Positions 42,046 through 49,832 of a stretch of DNA of 64,000 nucleotides are shown in pieces. Numbering within the stretch: position 1 is the stretch's first letter; each line of letters begins with the position of its first letter. The position numbers were made by a program, and so were the translations under genes. The notes below the pieces were generated by a model. The model saw only the letters and a list, made by a program, of their open reading frames with translations. It was not told the DNA's origin and did no database searches. Source of the DNA: Marinilactibacillus sp036039175 (GTDB lineage Bacteria > Bacillota > Bacilli > Lactobacillales > Carnobacteriaceae_A); contig NZ_JAYXKP010000002.1 in assembly GCF_036039175.1 (NCBI RefSeq), positions 62,001 through 126,000 on the forward strand. Direction: 5' to 3'.

Positions 42046-43728
42046 TTAACGTGATGTGAAGTAATCAGCGATTGGACCTAAGGCCAGTGAAGGCAAGAAG
42101 CTCAATGCTGCGATAATCAATATGACGCCTACTAGTAAGCCGACAAATAGGTTGCTGGTTGTCGACAGTGTGCCCTCGCTGACCGCTACTGTTTTTTTCT
42201 TCGCCATATTCCCTGCTAGAAAAATCGTAGCGACTAGTGGGATGAATCGAGAGAACAGCATGATACTTCCACCGAGTAGATTGGTTAAAGGTGTATCTGC
42301 ACTAAAACCAGCAAAAGCACTCCCGTTGTTGTTTCCCATAGAAGAGTAAGCGTATAGAATCTCTGAAAAGCCTCTAGCCCCTTCATTGGTTACCGAAGCT
42401 TGAGCATCAGGTGCAACGACTGCAATGGCCGTTCCGAGCAAGGTCAAAACTGGTGGAACAAGCACAATTAAACAAACCATTTTCATATCAAACGGTTCAA
42501 TTTTCTTGCTCAAGTATTCCGGTGTTCTACCGACCATAAGTCCGGCAATAAACACGGTTAAGAGAACAAAGGCAATCATCCCATAAAGGCCGCTTCCTAC
42601 ACCGCCAAAAACAATTTCGCCAATTTGCATCAAGAACATCAGCATCATGCCGCCAAATGCGGTGTAACTATTGTGCATCGAGTTAACGGATCCATTAGAA
42701 GCCGCTGTCGTAGCCGTTGCCCATAGTGAAGACATCCCGATTCCGTGAACGACTTCTTTTCCTTCCATATTTCCAAGCCCAGTTGCACCGGAAAGGACAG
42801 GTACCCCGTATGCTTCACTTAATGTCGTGACGACAAGTGTCAATAAAAAGATTAACAGCATGGCGATATAAAGGGTTTTTCCTTGTTTGAGATCTTTTAC
42901 AGCTTTACCGAACGTTACACATAAGGCAGCTGGAATGAGTAATATTGAAATTAACTGGATCAGGTTCGACAAGGCTGTTGGATTTTCTAATGGATACGCT
43001 GAATTTGATCCGAAGAATCCGCCTCCGTTTGTACCAAGTTGTTTAATCATAATTTGACTGGCTGCTGGTCCGAGAGGAATTGTTTGTGCCACACCCTCTT
43101 GTAAGGTCGTGACTTCCTGGTAACCTGAAAAAGATTGGACGACTCCTTGAGAAACCAACACAATCGCGCCGATAAAAGACAACGGAATCAAGACGTATAA
43201 AGTGATCCGTGTAAGATCCACCCAGAAGTTGCCAACTGTTCGTTTTTGTTTCAAGATAAATCCTCTAATTAAAACGAATAATACCGCTATTCCTGTGGCA
43301 GCTGAAACAAAATTCTGCACTGTTAGTCCAATAGACTGTGTGAAATAAGACAAATCTGTTTCTCCAGAATAAGCTTGCCAGTTCGTATTCGATACAAAAC
43401 TAGCAGCCGTATTGAAAGCCAAGTCTAATGTTGTGCTCTCAATTCCTTCTGGGTTAAAAGGTAAGAAACGTTGTGCGAGTTGCAAGGTGAAGACAAAGAC
43501 CAGACCGACCATACTAAATAAGAGAACCGAAATCGCGTATTTTTTAGCCGTCATCTCTTCGACTTGTACACCCATTACTTTGAATAGACCTGCTTCTAGT
43601 CGATTTCCTTTTTTATTTTTGAAAATAGGTTTTCCCACCATAATGTCATATAGGTACAAGCCAAGTGGAATCGAAAGGCCTATCAATATGAGTAAAAAGA
43701 GTACTTGCTGAAAAATGATTATACTCAC
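42046..43728 (-). CDS. kdpA: Potassium-transporting ATPase K+-binding subunit KdpA
   Basis: 560 aa with about ten membrane helices. It is related to K+ channels; selectivity-filter regions are visible in TNTNWQAYSGE-like SNTNWQAYSG, TNGGGFFGSNSAYP and NNNGSAFAGF. It binds and conducts K+ for the Kdp pump. The start is GTG at 43728, overlapping the kdpF stop codon, so the two are translationally coupled. Confidence 0.96.
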   Translation of the reverse strand: MSIIIFQQVLFLLILIGLSIPLGLYLYDIMVGKPIFKNKKGNRLEAGLFKVMGVQVEEMTAKKYAISVLLFSMVGLVFVFTLQLAQRFLPFNPEGIESTTLDLAFNTAASFVSNTNWQAYSGETDLSYFTQSIGLTVQNFVSAATGIAVLFVLIRGFILKQKRTVGNFWVDLTRITLYVLIPLSFIGAIVLVSQGVVQSFSGYQEVTTLQEGVAQTIPLGPAASQIMIKQLGTNGGGFFGSNSAYPLENPTALSNLIQLISILLIPAALCVTFGKAVKDLKQGKTLYIAMLLIFLLTLVVTTLSEAYGVPVLSGATGLGNMEGKEVVHGIGMSSLWATATTAASNGSVNSMHNSYTAFGGMMLMFLMQIGEIVFGGVGSGLYGMIAFVLLTVFIAGLMVGRTPEYLSKKIEPFDMKMVCLIVLVPPVLTLLGTAIAVVAPDAQASVTNEGARGFSEILYAYSSMGNNNGSAFAGFSADTPLTNLLGGSIMLFSRFIPLVATIFLAGNMAKKKTVAVSEGTLSTTSNLFVGLLVGVILIIAALSFLPSLALGPIADYFTSR

Positions 43729-43814
43729 AAGTCTTCCCCCCTAAACAACACATAAAACAAGTAAACGAGTAAAATTAATCCGATCATACCGGTTGCTAAA
43801 ATAACTGTATCCAT
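43725..43814 (-). CDS. kdpF: Potassium-transporting ATPase small subunit KdpF
   Basis: 29 aa, one membrane helix: MDTVILATGMIGLILLVYLF followed by a short YVLFRGEDL tail. The pattern LVYLFYVLF is typical of KdpF, which stabilises the KdpABC complex. The ATG at 43814 has AAAGGAG 7-8 bp upstream. Its TGA (43727-43725) overlaps the GTG of kdpA. It is too short for usual gene finders. Confidence 0.93.
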   Translation of the reverse strand: MDTVILATGMIGLILLVYLFYVLFRGEDL

Positions 43815-43832
43815 CACTGACTCCTTTTTTAA

Positions 43833-43867
43833 GATTGCTGGTAATACTCCTATTTTGTCTACCAGCT
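43833..43867 (-). other. Hairpin in the kdpF leader
   Basis: In the mRNA GCTGGTA and TACCAGC can pair across about 16 nt, 25 bp before the kdpF ribosome binding site. No T run follows. It may affect message stability or regulation. Confidence 0.4.
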
Positions 43868-43924
43868 TATGGATGTATCTTAGCAGTTCCATAATTAAGT
43901 CGGGATAAGCAAATACCGATTAGG

Positions 43925-43976
43925 ATTAAGATAGCGTAAAGATTAAAACCTTCATCAATCTTTATGCTATCTTAAT
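43925..43976. promoter_or_regulatory. Long inverted repeat between kdpFABC and kdpDE
   Basis: ATTAAGATAGCGTAAAGATT (43925-43944) and AATCTTTATGCTATCTTAAT (43957-43976) are inverted 20-bp arms with one mismatch, 12 bp apart. It sits in the divergent promoter region, so it is a candidate binding site for KdpE or another regulator. There is no T run directly behind it in either direction. Confidence 0.7.
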
Positions 43977-44015
43977 GCGCGATTGAAAATCCTAACGTTC
44001 CTGATTGCGTAACTG

Positions 44016-44024
44016 TGCTATAAT
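44016..44024 (+). promoter_or_regulatory. Extended -10 promoter of kdpDE
   Basis: TGCTATAAT is an extended -10 box, 40 bp before the kdpD start. The -35 region is weak, consistent with dependence on an activator or with basal expression. Confidence 0.65.
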
Positions 44025-44065
44025 CCTTTTAATATAGAAGGACTTTTTTTCGAGGAGAATTGAGA

Positions 44066-46753
44066 ATGGTGTCGATTAGTCTAAACGGTCAAGATGATTT
44101 TCCGCTTTTTTCAGAAGCGAGTGAGCGCGTTGGGAAGCTTAAGATTTACTTTGGGTATGCGGCAGGTGTAGGGAAAACGTATGCGATGTTGAGTGATGCT
44201 CAGGAAATTTTGAAAGATGGCTTGGATGTTGTGGTTGGTTACGTGGAACCGCACGATCGTCCAGAAACGACAAGTCTATTGAATGGATTCGAGCAACTAT
44301 CCCCTCTATCTTTGACTTACAAAAATATGACGTTGAAAGAACTAGACTTGAATGCGGCTTTAAAAAGAAAGCCTGAATTAATTTTGGTCGATGAGCTGGC
44401 ACACACGAATGCTGAGGGCAGTCGGCATCAGAAGCGCTTTCAAGATATTGAAGAATTGCTTCGAGCGGGAATTGACGTTTATACAACGGTCAATGTTCAG
44501 CATATTGAAAGTCTAAACGATCAAGTCTCTGCTATCACCGGAGTGGTCGTCCGTGAACGTATTCCCGACCGTTTATTTGACTTGGCAGATCAGATCGAAG
44601 TTGTTGATATTGAGCCGGTAGAATTACTTGATCGCTTGAATAAAGGGCGCATTTACCAACAACATAAAATTGCTCAAGCCCTTTCTCATTTCTTTACGAT
44701 GGAAAAACTCGTTGCATTAAGAGAAATTGCACTTCGTAAAACGGCTGACCATATTAATCGAAAAGCAAACCAACATACGAGCACGAATAAGGAGTCTCCT
44801 ACTTTTACAAATGAGCATATTTTAGTGTGTCTGTCGGGTTCTCCTTCGAACATGAAAGTGATTCGAACGGCTGCAAGGATGGCGCGTGCATTTAGTGCCA
44901 AATTGACTGCTTTATATGTAGAGGCGGCAGATGATGAACACAGTGATGCATACCGCTCATCACTTCAGTCTAATATTCGGTTAGCGGAAGATTCAGGTGC
45001 GCAAATCGTAACAGTCTACGGAGAAGATATACCAAAACAAATTATTGAGTATGCTCGAGCAAGCAAAATTTCGAAAATTGTTGCCGGACGAACGAAACAT
45101 TTGACGAAATGGCGTTCAAAACAGTCTTTCGTTGATAAGTTATTAGATTACGATCCAAATATCGATTTGTATATCATACCGGATAATCAGGATGGACAGC
45201 TCACAAGCAGAAAAAAAACAGTTGATTTTTCTTTCTCTTTTATGGAGACGTTAAAATCAGTTTTTCTTTTGCTAATTTGTACATTGATCGGATTATGGTT
45301 TTATGTACTTGGTTTCAGCGAAGCTAATATTATCATTCTCTACATTTTAGGTATTTTGGTCAATGCGATGGTCACAAAAGGACGCAAATATAGTCTAGTG
45401 TCTTCTATTGTGAGTGTGCTCATTTTTAACTTTACCTTTACCGAACCGCGTTTCACTTTTAAAGTCAGTGATCCTGGTCATATTATCACATTTTTCATTA
45501 TGTTAGTCGCTGCGTTGATTACGTCTACCTTGACTAAACGAATAGCTGAACAGGCTAGACAAGCTTCCCGCAAAGCCTACTTTACGGAAGTTCTGCTAGA
45601 AACGAGTCAAAAGTTACAAAAAACTTCTGATGAAGAAGCAATTTATTACGAGACGGCACAGCAAATCATGAAGTTGACGAATCGGTCCATCGTCTTCTAT
45701 CCTTCAAAAGAAGACCATTTAGTGGACCCACTATTCTTTAAGCATGAGTCCTTTACTGGAGATCAAGCATCTTTGTTGAATGAACATGAAAAAGCTGTGG
45801 CGGAGTGGGCTTTTAAAAACAACAAGCGTGCCGGCGCTGGTACCCAGACGCTTTCAAACGCTAAGTGTCTTTATCTAGTTATTCGCGGTCGGGAGCATCC
45901 TCTAGCGGTAGCTGGTATTGTTTATGACCAATCAGATAGACTCGGCATTTTTGAAAAAAGTCTGGCGATTGCGATGCTTGATGAATGTGCATTAGCACTT
46001 GATAAAGAAAAAGCAACGCAAGCTCAAAACGAACTCTATACAGAGATGCAACAGGAAAAATTACGTTCTACACTATTAAGAGCTATCTCTCATGATTTAA
46101 GATTACCGCTAACCAGTATTTCAGGAAATGCCAGTTTGCTATCAGCTAGTGCAGACAAACTTTCAACGGAACACAAGCAATTACTTTATCAAACGATTCA
46201 AGATGACTCAGCTTGGTTGATTCGCCTGATTGAAAATTTATTATCTATTACGAAACTAGATAGCGGACAGCTACAATTACGGACTGAGATTGAGTTATTT
46301 GAAGAAGTCATTGATGAAGCGATTCAGCATCTGGATCCCGCCATCAAGGATCATTCTTTAAATGTTGAAACTGTAGACGATTTACTCATGGCCAAGATGG
46401 ATACACAGCTTATCATTCAAGTGTTCATCAATATCTTGAACAACGCCATTCGTTACACCCCTAGTGGCTCAACAATTTCGATCGTAGCTCGACGAGAAGG
46501 CCCCCTTGCACGAATTGAAATATCAGACGATGGCGACGGGCTGACCGATGAAGAACAAGCTCATATTTTCGATTTATTCTATACAACAAATAGTGCCAAT
46601 TCAGATGGCCGCAGAGGATTGGGACTCGGTCTTTTCTTATGTCAGTCTATTATTGAGGCTCATGGTGGCAAGATCTATGTTAAAAATCATTTCCCTAAAG
46701 GAACAACATTCGGCTTCACCTTACAAGCAGAGGAGGTTTCAGCGCATGAATAA
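44066..46753 (+). CDS. kdpD: Sensor histidine kinase KdpD
   Basis: 895 aa: an N-terminal KdpD domain with Walker A (YAAGVGKTYAML), a universal-stress-protein-like domain (about 250-375), four membrane helices (about 395-495), a GAF-like domain, then the dimerisation domain with His676 in AISHDLRLPLTS and an ATPase domain (NNAIRY, DGDGL, GLGLGLFLCQ). It senses low K+ or osmotic stress and phosphorylates KdpE. The ATG at 44066 has GAGGAG 8 bp upstream; a TTG at 44060 is too close. The last bases overlap kdpE. Confidence 0.96.
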   Translation: MVSISLNGQDDFPLFSEASERVGKLKIYFGYAAGVGKTYAMLSDAQEILKDGLDVVVGYVEPHDRPETTSLLNGFEQLSPLSLTYKNMTLKELDLNAALKRKPELILVDELAHTNAEGSRHQKRFQDIEELLRAGIDVYTTVNVQHIESLNDQVSAITGVVVRERIPDRLFDLADQIEVVDIEPVELLDRLNKGRIYQQHKIAQALSHFFTMEKLVALREIALRKTADHINRKANQHTSTNKESPTFTNEHILVCLSGSPSNMKVIRTAARMARAFSAKLTALYVEAADDEHSDAYRSSLQSNIRLAEDSGAQIVTVYGEDIPKQIIEYARASKISKIVAGRTKHLTKWRSKQSFVDKLLDYDPNIDLYIIPDNQDGQLTSRKKTVDFSFSFMETLKSVFLLLICTLIGLWFYVLGFSEANIIILYILGILVNAMVTKGRKYSLVSSIVSVLIFNFTFTEPRFTFKVSDPGHIITFFIMLVAALITSTLTKRIAEQARQASRKAYFTEVLLETSQKLQKTSDEEAIYYETAQQIMKLTNRSIVFYPSKEDHLVDPLFFKHESFTGDQASLLNEHEKAVAEWAFKNNKRAGAGTQTLSNAKCLYLVIRGREHPLAVAGIVYDQSDRLGIFEKSLAIAMLDECALALDKEKATQAQNELYTEMQQEKLRSTLLRAISHDLRLPLTSISGNASLLSASADKLSTEHKQLLYQTIQDDSAWLIRLIENLLSITKLDSGQLQLRTEIELFEEVIDEAIQHLDPAIKDHSLNVETVDDLLMAKMDTQLIIQVFINILNNAIRYTPSGSTISIVARREGPLARIEISDDGDGLTDEEQAHIFDLFYTTNSANSDGRRGLGLGLFLCQSIIEAHGGKIYVKNHFPKGTTFGFTLQAEEVSAHE

Positions 46754-47447
46754 ACCAACCATTCTGATTGTAGAAGATGATCAAGCAGTTAGAAAACTCA
46801 TCTCCACCACCGTTGAACTAGAAGGCTATCAATACAGAACGGCAGAAACCGGTAGAGAAGGATTGATAGAACTGGTTAGTAAACAACCTGATATTCTCAT
46901 TCTTGATTTAGGATTACCCGACATGGACGGTGTCTCCATTGTTGAAACTGTCAGAGGTTGGTCTAACCTTCCGATTATCATTGTCAGCGCACGCAGTGAA
47001 GACCAAGATAAAATTAGAGCATTAGATGCTGGGGCGGATGACTATTTGACAAAACCGTTCAGTGTCGAAGAATTACTGGCAAGATTAAGAGCCCTATTAC
47101 GTAGGCTTCGCACCGACCAGCAAACTTCTCTATTACAGTCTTCTATTATAGAAAATGGTTCGTTAAAAATCGACTATGCTGCTGGTATCGTGTGGATCAA
47201 CGATAAAGAGTTACATCTTACACCTATTGAATACAAGTTAATCAGCTTATTGGCAAAAAATATTGGAAAAGTCCTCACGCACAACTATATTTTAAATGAA
47301 GTTTGGGGCAAATATTATGATGATGTGCCAGTTCTGAGAGTTTTCATGGCAGGATTGCGAAAAAAATTACGAGAGAATAGTCCCGGAGAAGATTATATCC
47401 AAACACATATTGGTGTTGGATACCGAATGCTTCGAGTCGAACTGTAA
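46746..47447 (+). CDS. kdpE: Response regulator KdpE
   Basis: 233 aa. The receiver domain has Asp54 in LDLGLPDMDG and Lys in LTKPFSVEEL; the C-terminal OmpR-type winged helix shows LTPIEYKLISLLAKNIGKV and VFMAGLRKKL. Phosphorylated KdpE activates kdpFABC. The ATG at 46746 lies inside the end of kdpD (8-bp overlap) with AGGAGG upstream, so the two are coupled. The frame is open further back in kdpD, and this part is rejected. Confidence 0.96.
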   Translation: MNKPTILIVEDDQAVRKLISTTVELEGYQYRTAETGREGLIELVSKQPDILILDLGLPDMDGVSIVETVRGWSNLPIIIVSARSEDQDKIRALDAGADDYLTKPFSVEELLARLRALLRRLRTDQQTSLLQSSIIENGSLKIDYAAGIVWINDKELHLTPIEYKLISLLAKNIGKVLTHNYILNEVWGKYYDDVPVLRVFMAGLRKKLRENSPGEDYIQTHIGVGYRMLRVEL

Positions 47448-47489
47448 AAAAACGATTGAACGGATTTATCCGTCCAATCGTTTTTTGAT
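47448..47489 (+). terminator. Terminator after kdpE
   Basis: AAAAACGATTG and CAATCGTTTTT with ACGGA/TCCGT form a strong stem followed by T. It lies between convergent genes and may serve both strands. Confidence 0.92.
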
Positions 47490-47498
47490 TTATCGACT

Positions 47499-48257
47499 TC
47501 AGTCGCTAACCATCCATTCAATCACTTGTTCAATGTAATGATCCCAGAAACTCCATGAATGATCGCCAGGTGACTCTTTATAGATATGATCTATTTTCAA
47601 CTCATTTAAGTAGTTATGCAGATTTAGACTCTCACGGTAAATAAAATCTTCTGTTCCACAGGCTATAAATAGTTCCGGTATCGAGTTCTTTTTAGCTAAA
47701 GAAAAGATGTCTTTATCCCGTTCCATATCTTGGTAGGTTTCTGCTCCAATAATAAACTGTATGGCTTGATTCATTCGATTCTCTTCCGTGAGATCATGAT
47801 CTCTTTCTTGGGACTGAAGGATTTTACTGGAAAGTGCTCCAATCTTAGAGAAGGTTTCGTTGTAGTATAAACCATTTCTCAAAGCACCATAACCTCCCAT
47901 AGATAAGCCTGCAATCCAAGTAGACTCAAATTCATGAGATAAGTTGAACATGCCTCTTGTTATTCGAACGAGTTCTTCCCCAATATATTGCCCGTAGTAG
48001 CTACCATTCTCAAGGTCAACGTAAAAGCTATTTTCACCAGATGGCATGATCACTGCGATATTGTATTTTGTAGCCAGTTCAACGATCCTTGTGTTGTTAA
48101 TCCAGGCATCAAAGGCATCATTCCAGCCATGAAGTAAGTAGAGGGTCTTAAACGGTTCGACTTTCTCGTCGTTTTCGAATTCTGATGGTAAAATTGCTGC
48201 GAATGGAACTTTTCGCATCAGTCTTTCAGATTGAATATTTCCGTATATAACTGCCAA
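47499..48257 (-). CDS. Esterase of the EstA/esterase D family, second copy
   Basis: 252 aa, clearly paralogous to the esterase at 38516-39256: YLLHGWNDAFDAWINNTRIV, AGLSMGGYGALRNGLYYNE (nucleophile), SPGDHSWSFWDHY (His). I choose TTG at 48257, because AGGAGG lies 7 bp upstream and the product aligns in length with the paralogue; the ATG at 48281 precedes that site. It stands alone. A cre-like site at 48294 suggests catabolite control. Substrate unknown. Confidence 0.85.
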   Translation of the reverse strand: MAVIYGNIQSERLMRKVPFAAILPSEFENDEKVEPFKTLYLLHGWNDAFDAWINNTRIVELATKYNIAVIMPSGENSFYVDLENGSYYGQYIGEELVRITRGMFNLSHEFESTWIAGLSMGGYGALRNGLYYNETFSKIGALSSKILQSQERDHDLTEENRMNQAIQFIIGAETYQDMERDKDIFSLAKKNSIPELFIACGTEDFIYRESLNLHNYLNELKIDHIYKESPGDHSWSFWDHYIEQVIEWMVSD

Positions 48258-48293
48258 TAGTATTCCTCCTATGTTGTACATGCTGTATTTTAT

Positions 48294-48308
48294 ATTAAGC
48301 GTTTACAA
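48294..48308 (-). promoter_or_regulatory. cre-like site before the second esterase gene
   Basis: TTGTAAACGCTTAAT on the minus strand matches the CcpA consensus at all but one defined position. It lies about 40 bp before the start codon. Confidence 0.6.
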
Positions 48309-48346
48309 TTTAAAAAGCAATAGTATCTGTTTGCTTTTCTTAAACA

Positions 48347-48388
48347 AAATAAAGACCTTCCTGACTTTAAACTGTGAAAGGTCTCTAC
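48347..48388 (-). terminator. Terminator after the osmC-like gene
   Basis: On the minus strand AGACCTTTC pairs with GGAAGGTCT, followed by TTATTTT, 10 bp past the stop at 48398. Confidence 0.75.
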
Positions 48389-48397
48389 TATAATCAA

Positions 48398-48820
48398 CTA
48401 TTCTTTTTCTACTTGCTCACCATTTAAAATCAATTTGTATGTTAACTCAGCTTTAAGTGAATTGGCTACAGAACAATACTTTTCATCACTCAGTTTAATA
48501 GCGCGCCAGACTCTACTGGCTGGAACGTCCCCGTCCACGTGTAAGATAATCAGAATGTTCTTAAAATATTTAGGTGGCTCTTCATTTCTTTCGCCATCTG
48601 TTTCGATTTCAATTCGTTCTAATTTATCTTGGTAAGGTTTAAGAATCATATACATATCAATGCCCATACATCCTGCCAAACCGCCGAGAACAGCTTCCAT
48701 TGGTGAAACACCAGATCCTTCTCCACCAGCAGCTTCCCCTGCATCCATTTTCAATTCTTTTCCATTACTATTGTTCATTGTAAAGGCAAGATTGCCTTCC
48801 CATTTTGTTGAAACCTTCAT
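48398..48820 (-). CDS. OsmC/Ohr-family protein
   Basis: 140 aa. The two redox cysteines are Cys51 in GLAGCMGIDMY and Cys116 in EKYCSVANSL, as in peroxide-reducing OsmC/Ohr proteins. It probably reduces organic hydroperoxides or belongs to the YhfA-like branch, in the cytoplasm. The ATG at 48820 has GGAGTGAG upstream. Monocistronic. Confidence 0.9.
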   Translation of the reverse strand: MKVSTKWEGNLAFTMNNSNGKELKMDAGEAAGGEGSGVSPMEAVLGGLAGCMGIDMYMILKPYQDKLERIEIETDGERNEEPPKYFKNILIILHVDGDVPASRVWRAIKLSDEKYCSVANSLKAELTYKLILNGEQVEKE

Positions 48821-48895
48821 AAACTCACTCCATCTCTTGAATCTACTTACATTATAAATAATACGCTCTTACTTTTCTATAGTAAAATACAGACT

Positions 48896-49561
48896 CTACT
48901 CCAGATCTAAACTATCTTCCAAGTCATCTGGATAAACAATTGTACTAAACACTTCACCTGTAGCTTCATCTTGAACTTCAAATGTTGAGGATAACTCCTC
49001 TGGATTTCGCCCCTCAAACACTTGATAGTAAAGCGCTTGAATCGCTAATCCAAATATCCCAAAGCCATCAAATCCTGATTCATAGACTTCTCTGTCTACG
49101 ATAATTGAAAATTCGCTAAAATCATTATTGTACTCTATATCTTTAAAAGACTGAAAATTTTCATCCGTTTTTAACTCTTCCACTGAATCAGTGATGGTTT
49201 CTCTCATTTCGTCTAGCAAACCTTGGTGTTGAGACCTAGACATTTTTATGGTCACTGTTCCATCCTCGTTTTGAGTGATGTTCGCTTCTTCCAAAGCCAG
49301 TTCATCTGGTTCAAAAGTCTCCGATAATTCTGCAGGCAGTGTCAGCTCTGTACTGAAAAGTCCTTTGTCCACTTCTATACTGCCTTCATTACTAGTCTCT
49401 TCTTCAACTTCCGTCTCAGTTGCCTGATTTTCCGTATTTGTTTCTGCTTTTGTTTCTTGAGCCGATTGTTCTACTTGTTCTGTTTCGCTCGTTTCATTTC
49501 CACATCCTGCTAGTAAAATTGCTAGTATTGAAGCGCCAAATAGGCGTTTTATGATTGTCAT
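48896..49561 (-). CDS. Lipoprotein of unknown function
   Basis: 221 aa. Signal peptide with lipobox ILLAGC, then a Glu/Thr/Gln-rich low-complexity linker (about residues 20-65) and an acidic domain of about 150 residues that I do not recognise. It should be anchored on the outer face of the membrane. I start at ATG 49561, with AAAGGATG upstream; the ATG at 49585 overlaps the -10 box TATAAT at 49589-49584, so it is unlikely to be in the transcript leader. Confidence 0.82.
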   Translation of the reverse strand: MTIIKRLFGASILAILLAGCGNETSETEQVEQSAQETKAETNTENQATETEVEEETSNEGSIEVDKGLFSTELTLPAELSETFEPDELALEEANITQNEDGTVTIKMSRSQHQGLLDEMRETITDSVEELKTDENFQSFKDIEYNNDFSEFSIIVDREVYESGFDGFGIFGLAIQALYYQVFEGRNPEELSSTFEVQDEATGEVFSTIVYPDDLEDSLDLE

Positions 49562-49583
49562 CCACTCATCCTTTTTTTCTTTC

Positions 49584-49589
49584 ATTATA
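49584..49589 (-). promoter_or_regulatory. -10 box of the lipoprotein gene
   Basis: A perfect TATAAT on the minus strand, about 22 bp before the chosen start. The -35 region is poor. Confidence 0.45.
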
Positions 49590-49701
49590 ACAGAAAGCCT
49601 TTTTATCGTGTGAAAATTTTTGTGGAGAAAACTCTTGTAGTCAATGCATAGCTTGTATCAACTAAATTTCCATAGTACAATAAGTTCGTTCGTTTAAAAC
49701 T

Positions 49702-49775
49702 GACTCTATAGCTCAGTAGGATAGAGCAAGTGCCTCCTAAGCACTAGGTCGTGGGTTCGATTCCCTCTAGAGTCG
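49702..49775 (+). tRNA. tRNA-Arg (anticodon CCU)
   Basis: A 74-nt cloverleaf: 7-bp acceptor stem GACTCTA/TAGAGTC, D arm GCTC...GAGC, anticodon arm AGTGC/GCACT with loop CTCCTAA (CCU, reading AGG), 5-nt variable loop, and T arm GTGGG-TTCGATT-CCCTC, with one U-U mismatch in the T stem. The discriminator base is G. CCA is not encoded. It stands alone, with a terminator about 10 bp downstream. Confidence 0.95.
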
Positions 49776-49781
49776 TATATG

Positions 49782-49830
49782 TAAAAAAGAAACGCGCTTA
49801 GACATTAATTGTCTAGGCGCGTTTTTTAAC
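49782..49830. terminator. Terminator between tRNA-Arg and the ABC exporter genes
   Basis: AAACGCGC, TAGAC pair with GTCTA, GCGCGTTT, flanked by A and T runs. It can end the tRNA transcript and the opposing ABC operon. Confidence 0.92.
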
Positions 49831-49832
49831 GA

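Noticed and set aside
44139..44486. 115-codon minus-strand frame in kdpD
   Set aside because: Shadow frame; kdpD motifs are intact on the + strand.
49702..49830. Genomic island attached at tRNA-Arg
   Set aside because: No integrase, no repeat of the tRNA 3' end and no change in gene type around it within the window.
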